Of a DNA stretch of 64,000 bases, positions 27,430-36,750 are shown piece after piece. Numbering within the stretch: the first letter of the stretch is position 1; every line of letters begins with the position of its first letter. This DNA is from Rhodococcus oryzae. GTDB taxonomy: Bacteria; Actinomycetota; Actinomycetes; Mycobacteriales; Mycobacteriaceae. The notes under the pieces were generated by a model. The model searched no databases, was not told the DNA's origin, and worked only from the letters and a program-made list of their open reading frames with translations. Location of the stretch: positions 248,001-312,000 of the forward strand of contig NZ_SUMD01000004.1 in assembly GCF_005049235.1 (NCBI RefSeq), written 5' to 3'. Made by a program: the position numbers and the translations under genes.

Positions 27430-27656
27430 TGCGGCACATCGATTGTGCGCGTTGCGGAGTCCAGGTCCTCGTGGAGAAGAACAGCTGGCAGCACACCAGC
27501 GTCCAATGGAGCACCGCCCGCCCCGACTCCGTCTGCGATCAGTACCGGGACGACCCGACACTGACGCTGCGCGGCGCTCGGGTGGGGTGCTGCCCCGCAC
27601 TGCGCGAATCGATCGTCGCGGCCGCCGTGGACGGACGCATCCCCGTCGCCGACTGA
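27429..27656 (+). CDS. Small cysteine-containing protein in the KshA-like operon (function unknown)
   Basis: A 75-residue protein whose ATG overlaps the oxygenase stop in TGATG. Cysteines occur in an N-terminal DCARCG pair, in DSVCDQ, and as a CC pair in GARVGCCPALRE. The middle SWQHTSVQWS has an aromatic/His pattern. Five or more Cys in 75 residues suggest metal or Fe-S binding, but spacing does not match a standard [2Fe-2S] or [4Fe-4S] ferredoxin. Because it is coupled to the oxygenase, an electron-transfer or assembly role is possible. I do not recognise a named family with certainty. Confidence 0.75.
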   Translation: MRHIDCARCGVQVLVEKNSWQHTSVQWSTARPDSVCDQYRDDPTLTLRGARVGCCPALRESIVAAAVDGRIPVAD

Positions 27657-27684
27657 CAACCGACCCAAAGGAATCGAGACAACG

Positions 27685-28476
27685 ATGATCGACAAGGACA
27701 AGTACGGCCCGTGGGCAGTCATCGCAGGCGGCTCGGAGGGCGTCGGTGCCGGGTTCGCCGAGGAACTGGCAGAGACGGGGCTGAACCTCGTGCTGCTCGC
27801 TCGCAAGCCCGGACCCCTCGAGGAGACCGCGGCCAAGGCGCGAGCTCACGGAGTCGAGGTGCGCACCCTCGCCGTCGACCTCCTGGCGGCGGATGCCGTC
27901 GAACGGATCCGGGAGACCACCGCGGATCTGGAAGTGGGACTGTTGATCTTCAACGCCGGTGCCAACACCTACGGTCACGAGTTCGTCACCGGCGATCTCG
28001 ACGCCTGCCGAAAGGTCCTCACGCTCAACATCGATCGCCAACTGGAGCTGTCCCAGATCTTCGGCGCACCGATGCGCGAGCGTGGCCGCGGTGGCATCAT
28101 CCTGCTCGGCTCGCTGGCCGGGTTCGTCGGCGCCGAACACATGAGCATCTACGCGGCGGCGAAGGCATTCAGCCGCGTCTTCGCCGAGGGACTCTGGCTC
28201 GAGATGGCCGAGCAGGGCGTCGACGTGCTCGAGCTCGTCCTCGGCGTCACCCGAACGCCTGCAATGGAACGAGCCGGCCTCGATTTCGATCTGCCCGGTC
28301 TCAACGCCTCGGACCCCTATGCGGTCGCGCGCGAAGGTCTCGAGCACCTCGCCGACGGACCGATCTGGGTGGCGGGCGGCAATTACGAGCTTGCCGCCCG
28401 CCGTGCCGGCTTCCCCCGCGCCGAGATCGTGAGGGCAGCGTCGGCCGAGGCCCGCGCGATGATGGGGCGCCGATGA
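27685..28476 (+). CDS. Short-chain dehydrogenase/reductase
   Basis: A 263-residue NAD(P)-dependent oxidoreductase. The cofactor loop is AGGSEGVGAGFA (near residue 14), NAG appears in LLIFNAGAN, and the catalytic YAAAK sits near residue 156 with Ser in LLGSLAGF upstream. A KGAGCCG-like ribosome site (AAAGGAATCGAG) precedes ATG 27685. It is the third gene of the KshA-like operon and overlaps the next gene by four bases. It likely oxidises or reduces a hydroxyl/keto group on the same catabolic intermediates; the specific substrate is unknown. Confidence 0.88.
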   Translation: MIDKDKYGPWAVIAGGSEGVGAGFAEELAETGLNLVLLARKPGPLEETAAKARAHGVEVRTLAVDLLAADAVERIRETTADLEVGLLIFNAGANTYGHEFVTGDLDACRKVLTLNIDRQLELSQIFGAPMRERGRGGIILLGSLAGFVGAEHMSIYAAAKAFSRVFAEGLWLEMAEQGVDVLELVLGVTRTPAMERAGLDFDLPGLNASDPYAVAREGLEHLADGPIWVAGGNYELAARRAGFPRAEIVRAASAEARAMMGRR

Positions 28477-28991
28477 CCGAGACAGATCCGGGTTTCGAGT
28501 ATCGGCTGCAGGTCCTCGAGCAGCGCCTGCGGCTGCTCGAGGACCACAACGAGATCATGCGACTCATGTATTCCTACGGTCCGAGCGTCGACAGCGGCCT
28601 CGCCGATGTGGTCGGCGGCCTCTGGATCGAGGACGGCGTCTACGACGTCGACACCGGGCGGATGGCCGGTCGATGCGAGATCGAGAACATGGTCCGGACT
28701 CACCCGCACCAGGGCTTCATCCAGCAAGGATGCGGGCACATCATGAGTCCGGCGCACATCACCGTCGACGGTGACGCTGCCGTGGCGGTATGTCACACCC
28801 AGCTGATTCTCCGTCGGCCCGACGGGAGCGGCTATCAGGTCAGCCGGGTCACGGCCAACAGGTGGGAGCTGATCCGCACCAAGGACGGCTGGCGGGTCAC
28901 GACGCGGACCAGCCGAATTCTCAACGGGCAGGAGGGTTCACGAGCGATCCTCGCGAGCGCCTTCCGACAGGGGGACGCAGTCCCGCGATAG
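28473..28991 (+). CDS. SnoaL-like domain protein
   Basis: A 172-residue protein of the SnoaL_4 type, with EYRLQVLEQRLRLLEDHNEIMRLMYSYGPSVDSG at the N-terminus, then FIQQGCGHIMSPAHITVDGDAAVAVCHTQLILRR and RVTANRWELIRTKDGWRVTTRTSRILNG. Start ATG 28473 is in an ATGA overlap with the SDR stop. It is a second NTF2-fold protein in the island, the other being at 24682-25197. Such proteins are frequent in steroid and polycyclic degradation clusters as isomerases or hydratases. A terminator follows. Confidence 0.85.
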   Translation: MTETDPGFEYRLQVLEQRLRLLEDHNEIMRLMYSYGPSVDSGLADVVGGLWIEDGVYDVDTGRMAGRCEIENMVRTHPHQGFIQQGCGHIMSPAHITVDGDAAVAVCHTQLILRRPDGSGYQVSRVTANRWELIRTKDGWRVTTRTSRILNGQEGSRAILASAFRQGDAVPR

Positions 28992-28994
28992 CGG

Positions 28995-29030
28995 ACGGGC
29001 GGCCGCGCACCGGGGTGCGCGGCCGCCCGT
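28995..29030. terminator. 16-bp perfect hairpin after the KshA-like operon
   Basis: Arms 28995-29010 and 29015-29030 are exact inverted repeats with a 4-nt loop, four bases after the SnoaL-like stop and eight before the convergent thioesterase stop. It serves both converging transcripts. Confidence 0.85.
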
Positions 29031-29037
29031 CTCGCCG

Positions 29038-29847
29038 TCACCTGGCCCGGACCTGCACTGTCTGATTGATCCGGCCGACCGGACCCGACTCGTCGTGCAG
29101 TACGCCCGCGCACATCCCGACCCCGTCCGGGCCGTAGGAAGTCTCCGCGGCGATGCCTACCCACTCGCCCTCGGGAACCCGGAACAGGTGCACCGTCAGG
29201 TCGGTGTTGAGGAAGGTCCACTCGGCCGGGTCCAGCTTGGTGCCGACCCCGTTCGCGACATCGGCCACCACGAACAACCGCTGGACGGGGGAGAGCGGTT
29301 CGCCCTCCACGAGAACGGCATTCGGGCGCGCCCACATCTGCCCCGGACCCTCGCAGCCGATGTCGGTCAGCCACATCCACTCGAGGCTGGTGACGAACCC
29401 GGTGTCCCAGAACGGGCCCTCCAGCGCCGTCTCGTGGGCCTGCGACCGCGGGGCCAGTGCGGGGTCGCTTGCATGCGCGATGGCGGACGAGTCGGCGGTC
29501 TGCATGCGCCAGCCGGTGCCGCGGGCCGCCGCGCGGGCGGTGCCGTCCGGGCCGGTGGCCCAGAGTTCGGCGACCACCAGCTCCACGCGCTTGCCGGGAC
29601 GCTCGACCCAGGACCGGACCTCGATCTCGGAAATCGGTACCGGGCCGAGGATCTCGATGACCACCCGGGTGAGCCGGGAGTCATCGCGCGGAGCACACCG
29701 TTCCAGCGCCCGCACCAGCAGAGCCGACGGGGGAGCGCCGTGCTGCATGGTGTTTCCCCACGTGCTCTCCGTCAGCGCGGTACTGGCAAAGCGTTCGGTG
29801 CCGTCGGCGTCGCGTCCCAGCGGGACGTAATAGGCCTGGTCGCTCAC
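29038..29847 (-). CDS. Acyl-CoA thioesterase family protein (double hot-dog)
   Basis: A 269-residue protein with two hot-dog-like halves (PF13622 type). Visible family features are TWGNTMQHGAPPSALLVRALERC near residue 30, VVIEILGPVPISEIEVRSWVERPGKRVELVVAEL, and in the second half LVEGEPLSPVQRLFVVADVANGVGTKLDP and FLNTDLTVHLFRVPEGEWVG. It likely hydrolyses acyl-CoA or acts in lipid turnover. GTG 29847 starts immediately before the upstream gene's stop codon (the RecB-like gene ends at 29848), so the two are adjacent without spacing. The substrate is unknown. Confidence 0.85.
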   Translation of the reverse strand: MSDQAYYVPLGRDADGTERFASTALTESTWGNTMQHGAPPSALLVRALERCAPRDDSRLTRVVIEILGPVPISEIEVRSWVERPGKRVELVVAELWATGPDGTARAAARGTGWRMQTADSSAIAHASDPALAPRSQAHETALEGPFWDTGFVTSLEWMWLTDIGCEGPGQMWARPNAVLVEGEPLSPVQRLFVVADVANGVGTKLDPAEWTFLNTDLTVHLFRVPEGEWVGIAAETSYGPDGVGMCAGVLHDESGPVGRINQTVQVRAR

Positions 29848-30744
29848 TTAGCTGATCTCCTCGAAACTGTCTTCCTCAGCCGGTGTTTCCGGCCAGCCCG
29901 GATAGGGCGGCGGCGTGCCACCGAACTCGGGGCAGCGCACCTTATGATCGCACCAGCTGCACAGGCGCCCCGGCTTCGGTCGGAAGTCACCCGTCTTGCC
30001 CGCGGCGAGGATCGCCTTCCAGATCGCGGACAGGGTCCGCTCGAACCGGAGCAGTTCCGCCTCGTCCGGTGCGTAGGTGAGGATCTCGCCGTCGGTGAGG
30101 TAGATCAGGCGTAGCTGTGCGGGCACGATCCCCCGGGTGCGCAACAGCACCAGCGCGTAGAACTTCATCTGGAACAGCGCCTTGGATTCGGTCATCTCGC
30201 GCGGCGCACGGCCGGTCTTGTAGTCGACGACGCGGACCTCGCCGGTGGGTGCGACGTCGATCCGGTCCACGAATCCGCGCAGCAGCACCCCGTTGTCGAG
30301 CTCGGTCTCGACTCGCAGCTCACAGGACTCCGGCTCGAAGCGGGTGGGGTCCTCGAGCTTGTAGTAACCCTCGATCAGCGTGCGGGCCTCGGCGAGGAAG
30401 GCGGCCCGCTCCTCGGCGGGCACGGTGTCGGCGATCTCGGGGGATTCGGCGAGCAGTTGTTGCCACGCCGGGTCGACAAGGGACACCGCGCGGTCGGGTA
30501 CCCGCTCCTGCGCGGGCAGGCCGTACAGCGACTCCAGTGCCGCGTGCACCACAGTCCCCTTCAACTGCGCCTTGGACGGCACCTCCGGGATCCTGTCGAC
30601 GGCGCGGAAGCGGTACAGCAGCGGGCACTGCTTGAAATCGCCCGCACGGGAGGGGGACAGGGCGGGCCGTGAGCGCGGGCGCACCGTCCCCGTGTCGGCG
30701 GCGTCGGAGGACTCGGCAGGGGGCGTCGACACGGGAGAGCTCAC
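29848..30744 (-). CDS. RecB-family PD-(D/E)XK exonuclease (Cas4-like domain)
   Basis: About 298 residues from GTG 30744. Core: LSPSRAGDFKQCPLLYRFRAVDRIPE, LKGTVVHAALESLYG, then the nuclease motif GFVDRIDVAPTGEVRVVDYKTG (Asp and the DYKTG Lys). A C-terminal Cys cluster, LCSWCDHKVRCPEF, fits the Fe-S cluster of the AddB/Cas4 fold. It is a stand-alone nuclease, not part of a CRISPR locus. The homologue next to trmI in M. tuberculosis (Rv2119) supports the identity. The start is uncertain: the frame is open to 30855, but the first ~35 residues are Pro/Thr-rich and overlap the divergent trmI gene. Role in DNA repair is inferred. Confidence 0.85.
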   Translation of the reverse strand: MSSPVSTPPAESSDAADTGTVRPRSRPALSPSRAGDFKQCPLLYRFRAVDRIPEVPSKAQLKGTVVHAALESLYGLPAQERVPDRAVSLVDPAWQQLLAESPEIADTVPAEERAAFLAEARTLIEGYYKLEDPTRFEPESCELRVETELDNGVLLRGFVDRIDVAPTGEVRVVDYKTGRAPREMTESKALFQMKFYALVLLRTRGIVPAQLRLIYLTDGEILTYAPDEAELLRFERTLSAIWKAILAAGKTGDFRPKPGRLCSWCDHKVRCPEFGGTPPPYPGWPETPAEEDSFEEIS

Positions 30745-30829
30745 ACCTGGCAGGGTATGCGGCGGGTCCGACACCGCTGTCGGGGCCGGCGCGTGGGTCG
30801 CCGGGAATGCTGAATACGAGGAGATCTGA

Positions 30830-31711
<882 letters not shown>

Positions 31712-31724
31712 AGCAGGCGCTTCG

Positions 31725-31774
31725 CGCCCGTGAGCACTTCTGGACCCTATGGGGACCGGAACCACTCACGGGCG
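31725..31774. terminator. Imperfect long hairpin between trmI and the lipoprotein gene
   Basis: CGCCCGTGAG (31725-31734) pairs with CTCACGGGCG (31765-31774). The 30-nt loop holds GGACCC/GGGGACC, which can add more pairing with one mismatch. It sits between convergent stop codons. Confidence 0.5.
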
Positions 31775-31783
31775 GCGGAGCCG

Positions 31784-32269
31784 CTACTTCACGCAGGTGA
31801 GCTTGCCCATCGAGAAGATGGTGCAGACGGCGTCCTCGGAGATGACCCACTTGCCGTCGACCTGATCGAAGACGACCTCGGTCGGGGCGCCGCCGTGCGG
31901 GCCGGCGATGGTGGTGGTGGCCGAGACCGTGTCCTCGTCGACCGGGGTCACCTTGGTCACCTCGGCGGTGAGCGGGTAGCCCTGGAGCACCCCGTTGAAC
32001 TGCTCGAGCACGGCCGCCTGGGCGTTTCCGTCCTCGATGAGTGCGATCTTCTCGGTGGCACCGACCGCGGGGTCGAAGAAGGTCACAATGGTCGCCTGCA
32101 GCTCGGCGGCGGACGGGGTGGCGGCGGCCGCGGCACTGGCGCTCGTGCTGGTGGAGGCGGCGGAGGTGCTGGTATCCGATGCGCTGGACGAGTCGTCCGA
32201 GCTGCAGGAGGCGACGCCTACGGCCAGTGCGATGGTTCCGACGGCGATGAGGGACTTGCGAATGATCAC
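31784..32269 (-). CDS. Secreted lipoprotein with MTB12-like domain
   Basis: A 161-residue lipoprotein. Signal peptide [22 protein letters not shown] with the lipidated Cys22 is followed by a Ser/Thr/Ala-rich low-complexity linker to about residue 55. A compact domain follows, [28 protein letters not shown] to the end [19 protein letters not shown], with two Cys. This resembles low-molecular-weight antigen MTB12-type proteins and occupies the place of lppK in M. tuberculosis. A DtxR/IdeR-type iron box lies 37 bp upstream of GTG 32269. The function is unknown; the box suggests iron-repressed expression. Confidence 0.82.
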   Translation of the reverse strand: MIIRKSLIAVGTIALAVGVASCSSDDSSSASDTSTSAASTSTSASAAAAATPSAAELQATIVTFFDPAVGATEKIALIEDGNAQAAVLEQFNGVLQGYPLTAEVTKVTPVDEDTVSATTTIAGPHGGAPTEVVFDQVDGKWVISEDAVCTIFSMGKLTCVK

Positions 32270-32306
32270 GAGTGGGGCCTTTCTCGTTGGCTACGGTGCC
32301 AATTAG

Positions 32307-32325
32307 TCAGGTAAGGCTAACATCA
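32307..32325. promoter_or_regulatory. Candidate DtxR/IdeR iron box
   Basis: TCAGGTAAGGCTAACATCA matches the 19-bp actinobacterial iron-box consensus TTAGGTTAGGCTAACCTAA at 15 of 19 positions. It lies 37-56 bp before the lipoprotein start and about 130 bp before mpa, where a repressor could block the lipoprotein promoter. Match counted by eye; no binding data. Confidence 0.6.
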
Positions 32326-32454
32326 GAGATGGTGCGGGTGAGGCGGCTCGCCGTCCCACACTGTGCGACGCCTGCGGTCCGTGTCCGCCTGTCGGTCCGC
32401 AGTTTTGGTACGGCGGCTGTAGCGTTGATAGATCGTCACTGGGAGGAGTCGCAC

Positions 32455-34230
32455 ATGAGCGCAACAGAGAATCCGGACTCGTTCGCCGCCCGGGCCGAGC
32501 TCGAGGCGCTACGCCTGGAAGCTGCTGGTCTTCGCCGCCAGCTCGCCCAGTCGCCCGAGCAGGTACGAGAGCTCGAGTCCCGTGTCGACTCACTGTCGAT
32601 CCGAAACTCCAAGCTGATGGACACGCTCAAGGAGGCCCGTCAGCAGTTGATCGCGCTCCGCGAGGAGGTCGACCGTCTCGGTCAGCCTCCCAGCGGCTAC
32701 GGCGTGCTCATCTCCGCCCACGAGGATCAGACGGTCGACGTGTTCACCTCCGGTCGCAAGATGCGACTGACGTGCTCGCCGAACATCGACACCGAGACGC
32801 TCCGACCAGGTCAGACGGTTCGGCTCAACGAGGCGCTGACCATCGTCGAGGCCGGGGCTTTCGAACGGGTCGGGGAGATCTGCAGCCTGCGCGAGATCCT
32901 CGACGACGGCGAACGGGCCCTGGTGGTCGGTCACGCCGACGAGGAGCGAGTGGTCTGGCTCGCGCATCCGCTCGCGTTGGCCGCGTCCGACGCGACGATC
33001 CATCCCGAGGACGAGGACATCGATTCGCCGTCGCGCAAGCTGCGGCCGGGGGATTCCCTGCTGGTCGATTCGAAGGCGGGCTATGCCTTCGAACGCATCC
33101 CCAAGGCGGAGGTCGAGGACCTCGTGCTCGAGGAGGTGCCCGATGTCGACTACGGCGACATCGGTGGCCTGGGGCGGCAGATCGAGCAGATCCGCGATGC
33201 CGTCGAGTTGCCGTTCCTGCACAAGGACCTGTTCCACGAGTACGCGCTGCGGCCGCCGAAGGGCGTGCTGCTGTACGGCCCTCCCGGCTGCGGCAAGACG
33301 CTCATCGCCAAGGCCGTCGCCAACTCGCTGGCGAAGAAGATCGCCGAGGCCAGGGGCCAGGATGCCAAGGACGCCAAGTCCTACTTCCTGAACATCAAGG
33401 GCCCTGAGCTGTTGAACAAGTTCGTCGGCGAGACCGAGCGGCACATCCGGATGATCTTCCAGCGGGCCCGTGAGAAGGCCTCCGAGGGCACCCCGGTGAT
33501 CGTGTTCTTCGACGAGATGGACTCGATCTTCCGTACCCGTGGGTCGGGCGTGTCCTCCGACGTCGAGACCACCGTCGTTCCGCAGCTGCTCAGTGAGATC
33601 GACGGCGTCGAGGGACTCGAGAACGTCATCGTCATCGGTGCGTCGAACCGTGAGGACATGATCGACCCCGCGATCCTGCGGCCCGGCCGGCTCGACGTGA
33701 AGATCAAGATCGAGCGTCCGGACGCGGAATCGGCGCAGGACATCTTCTCGAAGTACCTGACCGAGCACCTGCCGGTCAACGCCGACGATCTGGCCGAGTT
33801 CGGCGGGGACCGGGCGGCCTGCATCAAGACCATGATCGAGCGGGTCGTGGACCGGATGTACGCGGAGAGCGACGACAACCGATTCCTCGAGGTGACGTAC
33901 GCGAACGGCGACAAGGAGGTCCTGTACTTCAAGGACTTCAACTCGGGCGCGATGATCCAGAACATCGTCGACCGGTCGAAGAAGTACGCCATCAAGTCGG
34001 TGCTCGAGACGGGGGCGCCCGGACTTCGGGTGCAGCACCTCTTCGACTCGATCGTCGACGAGTTCTCCGAGAACGAGGACCTGCCCAACACCACCAATCC
34101 CGATGACTGGGCACGCATCTCGGGCAAGAAGGGCGAGCGGATCGTGTACATCCGCACGCTGGTCACCGGCAAGAACGCCAGTGCCAGCCGCGCCATCGAC
34201 ACCGAGTCCAACACCGGCCAGTACCTGTAG
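32455..34230 (+). CDS. mpa: Proteasome-associated AAA ATPase (Mpa/ARC)
   Basis: A 591-residue hexameric unfoldase that recognises Pup and feeds substrates to the 20S core. An N-terminal coiled coil (about residues 10-80, rich in E/R/L heptads) binds Pup. Interdomain OB folds follow ([24 protein letters not shown]). Walker A GPPGCGKT is near residue 276 and Walker [12 protein letters not shown] near residue 350; [17 protein letters not shown] is also typical. The C-terminus ends GQYL, with the penultimate Tyr needed to open the proteasome gate. GGGAGGAG sits before ATG 32455. Arrangement follows the mycobacterial order, but it lies several genes before dop. Confidence 0.96.
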   Translation: MSATENPDSFAARAELEALRLEAAGLRRQLAQSPEQVRELESRVDSLSIRNSKLMDTLKEARQQLIALREEVDRLGQPPSGYGVLISAHEDQTVDVFTSGRKMRLTCSPNIDTETLRPGQTVRLNEALTIVEAGAFERVGEICSLREILDDGERALVVGHADEERVVWLAHPLALAASDATIHPEDEDIDSPSRKLRPGDSLLVDSKAGYAFERIPKAEVEDLVLEEVPDVDYGDIGGLGRQIEQIRDAVELPFLHKDLFHEYALRPPKGVLLYGPPGCGKTLIAKAVANSLAKKIAEARGQDAKDAKSYFLNIKGPELLNKFVGETERHIRMIFQRAREKASEGTPVIVFFDEMDSIFRTRGSGVSSDVETTVVPQLLSEIDGVEGLENVIVIGASNREDMIDPAILRPGRLDVKIKIERPDAESAQDIFSKYLTEHLPVNADDLAEFGGDRAACIKTMIERVVDRMYAESDDNRFLEVTYANGDKEVLYFKDFNSGAMIQNIVDRSKKYAIKSVLETGAPGLRVQHLFDSIVDEFSENEDLPNTTNPDDWARISGKKGERIVYIRTLVTGKNASASRAIDTESNTGQYL

Positions 34231-34241
34231 CGCGACGACGC

Positions 34242-34276
34242 AGGGCCGGGCACTCGTTCCGCGGGTGCCCGGCCCT
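34242..34276. terminator. 12-bp perfect hairpin after mpa
   Basis: Arms 34242-34253 and 34265-34276 are exact inverted repeats with an 11-nt loop. It sits between the mpa stop and the convergent Nudix stop, followed rightward by CTCTCTCGTT. Confidence 0.8.
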
Positions 34277-34308
34277 CTCTCGTTGCGGCGGCGCCGTGCG
34301 GGTTCTGC

Positions 34309-34857
34309 TCAGGCGAAGTAGCCGGCGAGCAGTGTCCTGGTGTCGGGGACGAATGCCCATGCGGGGTCGGCGAGGTGGGCGCGCAGCTCCGCGTCGGTCC
34401 ACCACCAACCGTCGACGATCTCGCTCGCCTGGTGATTGATGGGGCCGTCGTAGCGCCCCTCGAAGGCAAACAGGTGGCATCGCAACGGTTTACCGTCCCA
34501 CCGGCCGTCCCACCTGACCTGGGCGATGGGAGACAGATCGACCCCGGTGACGCCGAGTTCCTCGGCGAGCTCGCGGGCCGCGGTCTCGCCGGGACTCTCG
34601 CCGGGATCCACCACCCCGCCCGCGAGGCAATCGTGCATGCCTGCGAAGACCGCCTTGTCGGGGGAGCGGCGGTGCACGTAGACCCGGCTGCCGTCCATCG
34701 AGCGCAGCAGTACCCCCGCGCTGGCGTGCCACAGGCCCTCCGCATACACCCGCGATCGTGGGGCCGTGCCGATGGCCGCTCCTGCGGCGTCGTAGACCGT
34801 CACGACCTCATCCGGCGCGGAGGGGTCGCCCGGCGGCGACGATGGGCGCTGATCCAT
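34309..34857 (-). CDS. Nudix hydrolase
   Basis: A 182-residue protein. The Nudix box is complete (GGVVDPGESPGETAARELAEELGV region, fitting G-x5-E-x7-R-E-U-x-E-E-x-G). An N-terminal VYDAAGAAIGTAPRSRVYAEGLWHASAGVLL resembles isopentenyl-diphosphate isomerase/YfcD-type Nudix proteins. The end reads WWWTDAELRAHLADPAWAFVPDTRTLLAGY. It hydrolyses a nucleoside diphosphate-linked compound of unknown identity. Divergent from the next gene with 35 bp between starts. Confidence 0.85.
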   Translation of the reverse strand: MDQRPSSPPGDPSAPDEVVTVYDAAGAAIGTAPRSRVYAEGLWHASAGVLLRSMDGSRVYVHRRSPDKAVFAGMHDCLAGGVVDPGESPGETAARELAEELGVTGVDLSPIAQVRWDGRWDGKPLRCHLFAFEGRYDGPINHQASEIVDGWWWTDAELRAHLADPAWAFVPDTRTLLAGYFA

Positions 34858-34892
34858 GCGTCCATCGTTCCACGTGGCGATAGGCTGACCAC

Positions 34893-35273
34893 GTGCCCCT
34901 TCCGCGCAGGCTCGCCGAGTTCAACAAGGTGGTCACCAATCGCGTCAGCAGGCTCGTCGCCGGCTGGTTGCCCGGCTGCGCCATCGTGCTGCACCGCGGA
35001 CGGCGGTCCGGCCGCCTGTACCGGACACCGGTCAATGTGTTCCGGCGCGGCGACGGTTACCGGTTCGCACTGACTTACGGTCCGGACAGCGACTGGGTGC
35101 GGAACGTGCTGGAGGCCGGACAAGTCGACATCACGACCCGCGGCCGGTTGGTCTCGCTGACCGATCCCCGTCTGGTCACCGATCCGTCAGCGAACTGGGC
35201 GCCCCACGGAGTCCGCCTGGTGCTCCGCCGAGTCCGTGCGGACACCTACCTGCAATGCCGGATCGACCGCTGA
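34893..35273 (+). CDS. Deazaflavin (F420)-dependent nitroreductase family protein (DUF385)
   Basis: A 126-residue split beta-barrel protein of the Ddn/FDOR-A type. The family core is VLHRGRRSGRLYRTPVNVFRRGDGYRFALTYGPDSDWVRNVLEAG, with the GRRSG/RTPVN region contacting F420 and YGPDSDWV typical of the group. Such proteins transfer hydride from F420H2 or protect against quinone redox stress. GTG 34893 gives a short N-terminal amphipathic helix. The last 87 bp overlap the convergent DUF418 reading frame. The natural substrate is unknown. Confidence 0.85.
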   Translation: MPLPRRLAEFNKVVTNRVSRLVAGWLPGCAIVLHRGRRSGRLYRTPVNVFRRGDGYRFALTYGPDSDWVRNVLEAGQVDITTRGRLVSLTDPRLVTDPSANWAPHGVRLVLRRVRADTYLQCRIDR

Positions 35274-36449
35274 CGTCGTCGGTGTTCCTGCGCCGGATCG
35301 CCTGACGCGGCCCTCGCCGGCCAGCAGGAGATAGCTTCGGTGCCACAGCCATTCGACCGGGCCACGCTCGAACCGGCGGAGCCACAGGTGCGCGGCGGCG
35401 ATCACCGCCGCGGCGACGCCGAGGTAGATCGCTACGGTCGCGGGTACCCGGGCGTCGGGGGAGAGGCGGGCCGCAAGGCCGAGGCCCCAGCCGTAGCAGA
35501 GTGCCGACGCGAGCAGGTTCTGGAGGACGTAGGAGCTCAGCGCCATCCGCCCGACATCGGCGAGCCGGACCCCGACCGTGCCGATGCGGGGGCGGCGGCA
35601 ATAGAACTCGGCGACCAGCGCGAGCAATCCCAGCGAGACGATCGGCGCGGTCCCGTAACGGGCAACCAGCAGGCCGGCCTCGCCGCCGAGGATCCCCGTC
35701 GCGAGGTCGATGGGCAGCGCGATCCCGAACCCGAGAATCATCAGGCGCCGACGGATTCGGGAGCCCTCGGGCGCCAGGACGCCCGCCCGAAACAGTGTGG
35801 CGCCGAGCAGAAACAACGCGATCGACAGCGCGAAGATGAAGACCGGCTCGATCCGGAACGCTGCCATGTTGTCGATCCGGAAGAGCACGAGGTCCCACCA
35901 CGAGCCGTCCGCGTACGGGTTCGGGTCGAGCGGTGAGGGATCGGGGCGCGGCGGCTGCGCAGCGAACGCGAGGGCGCCGAGCGTGAGCAGCACCAGATGG
36001 ATCACCGCGGCCCAGATCATCCAACGGCGCTGCGCGCGTTCGCTGCTCGCCAGCACGAACGCGACCACCAGGCCGGTGACGGCGTACCCCATCAGCACGT
36101 CGAACTCGACGACGAGCAGGTAGTGCACGACGCCGTCCACGAACAGCAGTGCCGCTCGCCACGGGTACTTCCCGGGCCATGGCCTACCAGCGCGGAGTGC
36201 GGAGCGCTGCTGGATGGCGAGCCCGATCCCGAACATCAGCGTGAGCAGCCCGAGGAACTTGCCCTGCGCGAGCTGCTGGAGCACTTTCTCGGCCCACCCC
36301 CAGCCGCCGTCAGCGGCCGCGGTGCCGTTCAGGTAGCCGACCAGTCCCTCCGGGTTGGTGAAGATCCAGATGTTGGTCGCCAGCGTTCCGAGGATCGCTA
36401 TGCCGCGCAGTACGTCGAGGCTGGGGTAGCGGGGAAGAGGTTCGGCCAT
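35187..36449 (-). CDS. DUF418 multi-pass membrane protein (acyltransferase-like)
   Basis: A 420-residue integral membrane protein with about ten hydrophobic segments. N-terminal YPSLDVLRGIAILGTLATNIWIF is the family signature, followed by FDVLMGYAVTGLVVAFVLA and the C-terminal DVGRMALSSYVLQNLLASALCYGWGLGLA and ERGPVEWLWHRSYLLLAG. DUF418 proteins resemble membrane acyltransferases of unknown substrate. ATG 36449 is preferred over 36491 because it fits the family start. The last ~50 residues (RVRRSGAGTPTTSAVDPAL onward) look unlike DUF418 and run through the convergent F420-type gene, a tail-to-tail overlap of 87 bp. Confidence 0.85.
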   Translation of the reverse strand: MAEPLPRYPSLDVLRGIAILGTLATNIWIFTNPEGLVGYLNGTAAADGGWGWAEKVLQQLAQGKFLGLLTLMFGIGLAIQQRSALRAGRPWPGKYPWRAALLFVDGVVHYLLVVEFDVLMGYAVTGLVVAFVLASSERAQRRWMIWAAVIHLVLLTLGALAFAAQPPRPDPSPLDPNPYADGSWWDLVLFRIDNMAAFRIEPVFIFALSIALFLLGATLFRAGVLAPEGSRIRRRLMILGFGIALPIDLATGILGGEAGLLVARYGTAPIVSLGLLALVAEFYCRRPRIGTVGVRLADVGRMALSSYVLQNLLASALCYGWGLGLAARLSPDARVPATVAIYLGVAAAVIAAAHLWLRRFERGPVEWLWHRSYLLLAGEGRVRRSGAGTPTTSAVDPALQVGVRTDSAEHQADSVGRPVR

Positions 36450-36750
36450 GGGGCAAAGATGCCGGGATTCTTCGGCGAGGGGATCCGCCAAAGGGATGAT
36501 CCGAAGGATGATTTGGAGGTTTTGAAGCTCCGGCTTTCAGGCGTCCTTTCCTGGGATAATGTCATAACGCAGCTTATCGGCGTTTCAGCCGAGGGCGGCG
36601 ACATCGGTCGGCGAACCATCTAGAACACGCATCGACGGCGGGGGTTGGTCGGCTGTGATTCGATTCGAGGATGGTTGATGAAGACCGGTTGACGTTGGCA
36701 GGGCTGCACAGCGAACGAACTCCGGGCTGGGTCGCACCAGTCGTGTTTGC
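36450..36750. other. Low-GC intergenic stretch before the nitrilase relic
   Basis: About 300 bp without a credible gene and visibly richer in A and T than its neighbours. It probably contains the DUF418 promoter and a promoter-proximal remnant for the broken nitrilase. I see no transposase, inverted termini or tRNA. Confidence 0.5.

Noticed and set aside
23567-29847. Catabolic island as a full cholesterol degradation locus
   Set aside because: Only a KshA-like oxygenase, an OYE reductase, an SDR and SnoaL-fold proteins are present; kshB, hsa genes, mce4 and KstR motifs are absent here.
34381-34732. Frames inside the Nudix gene on both strands
   Set aside because: The Nudix box and neighbouring motifs are in the -1 strand frame used; other frames are compositional.
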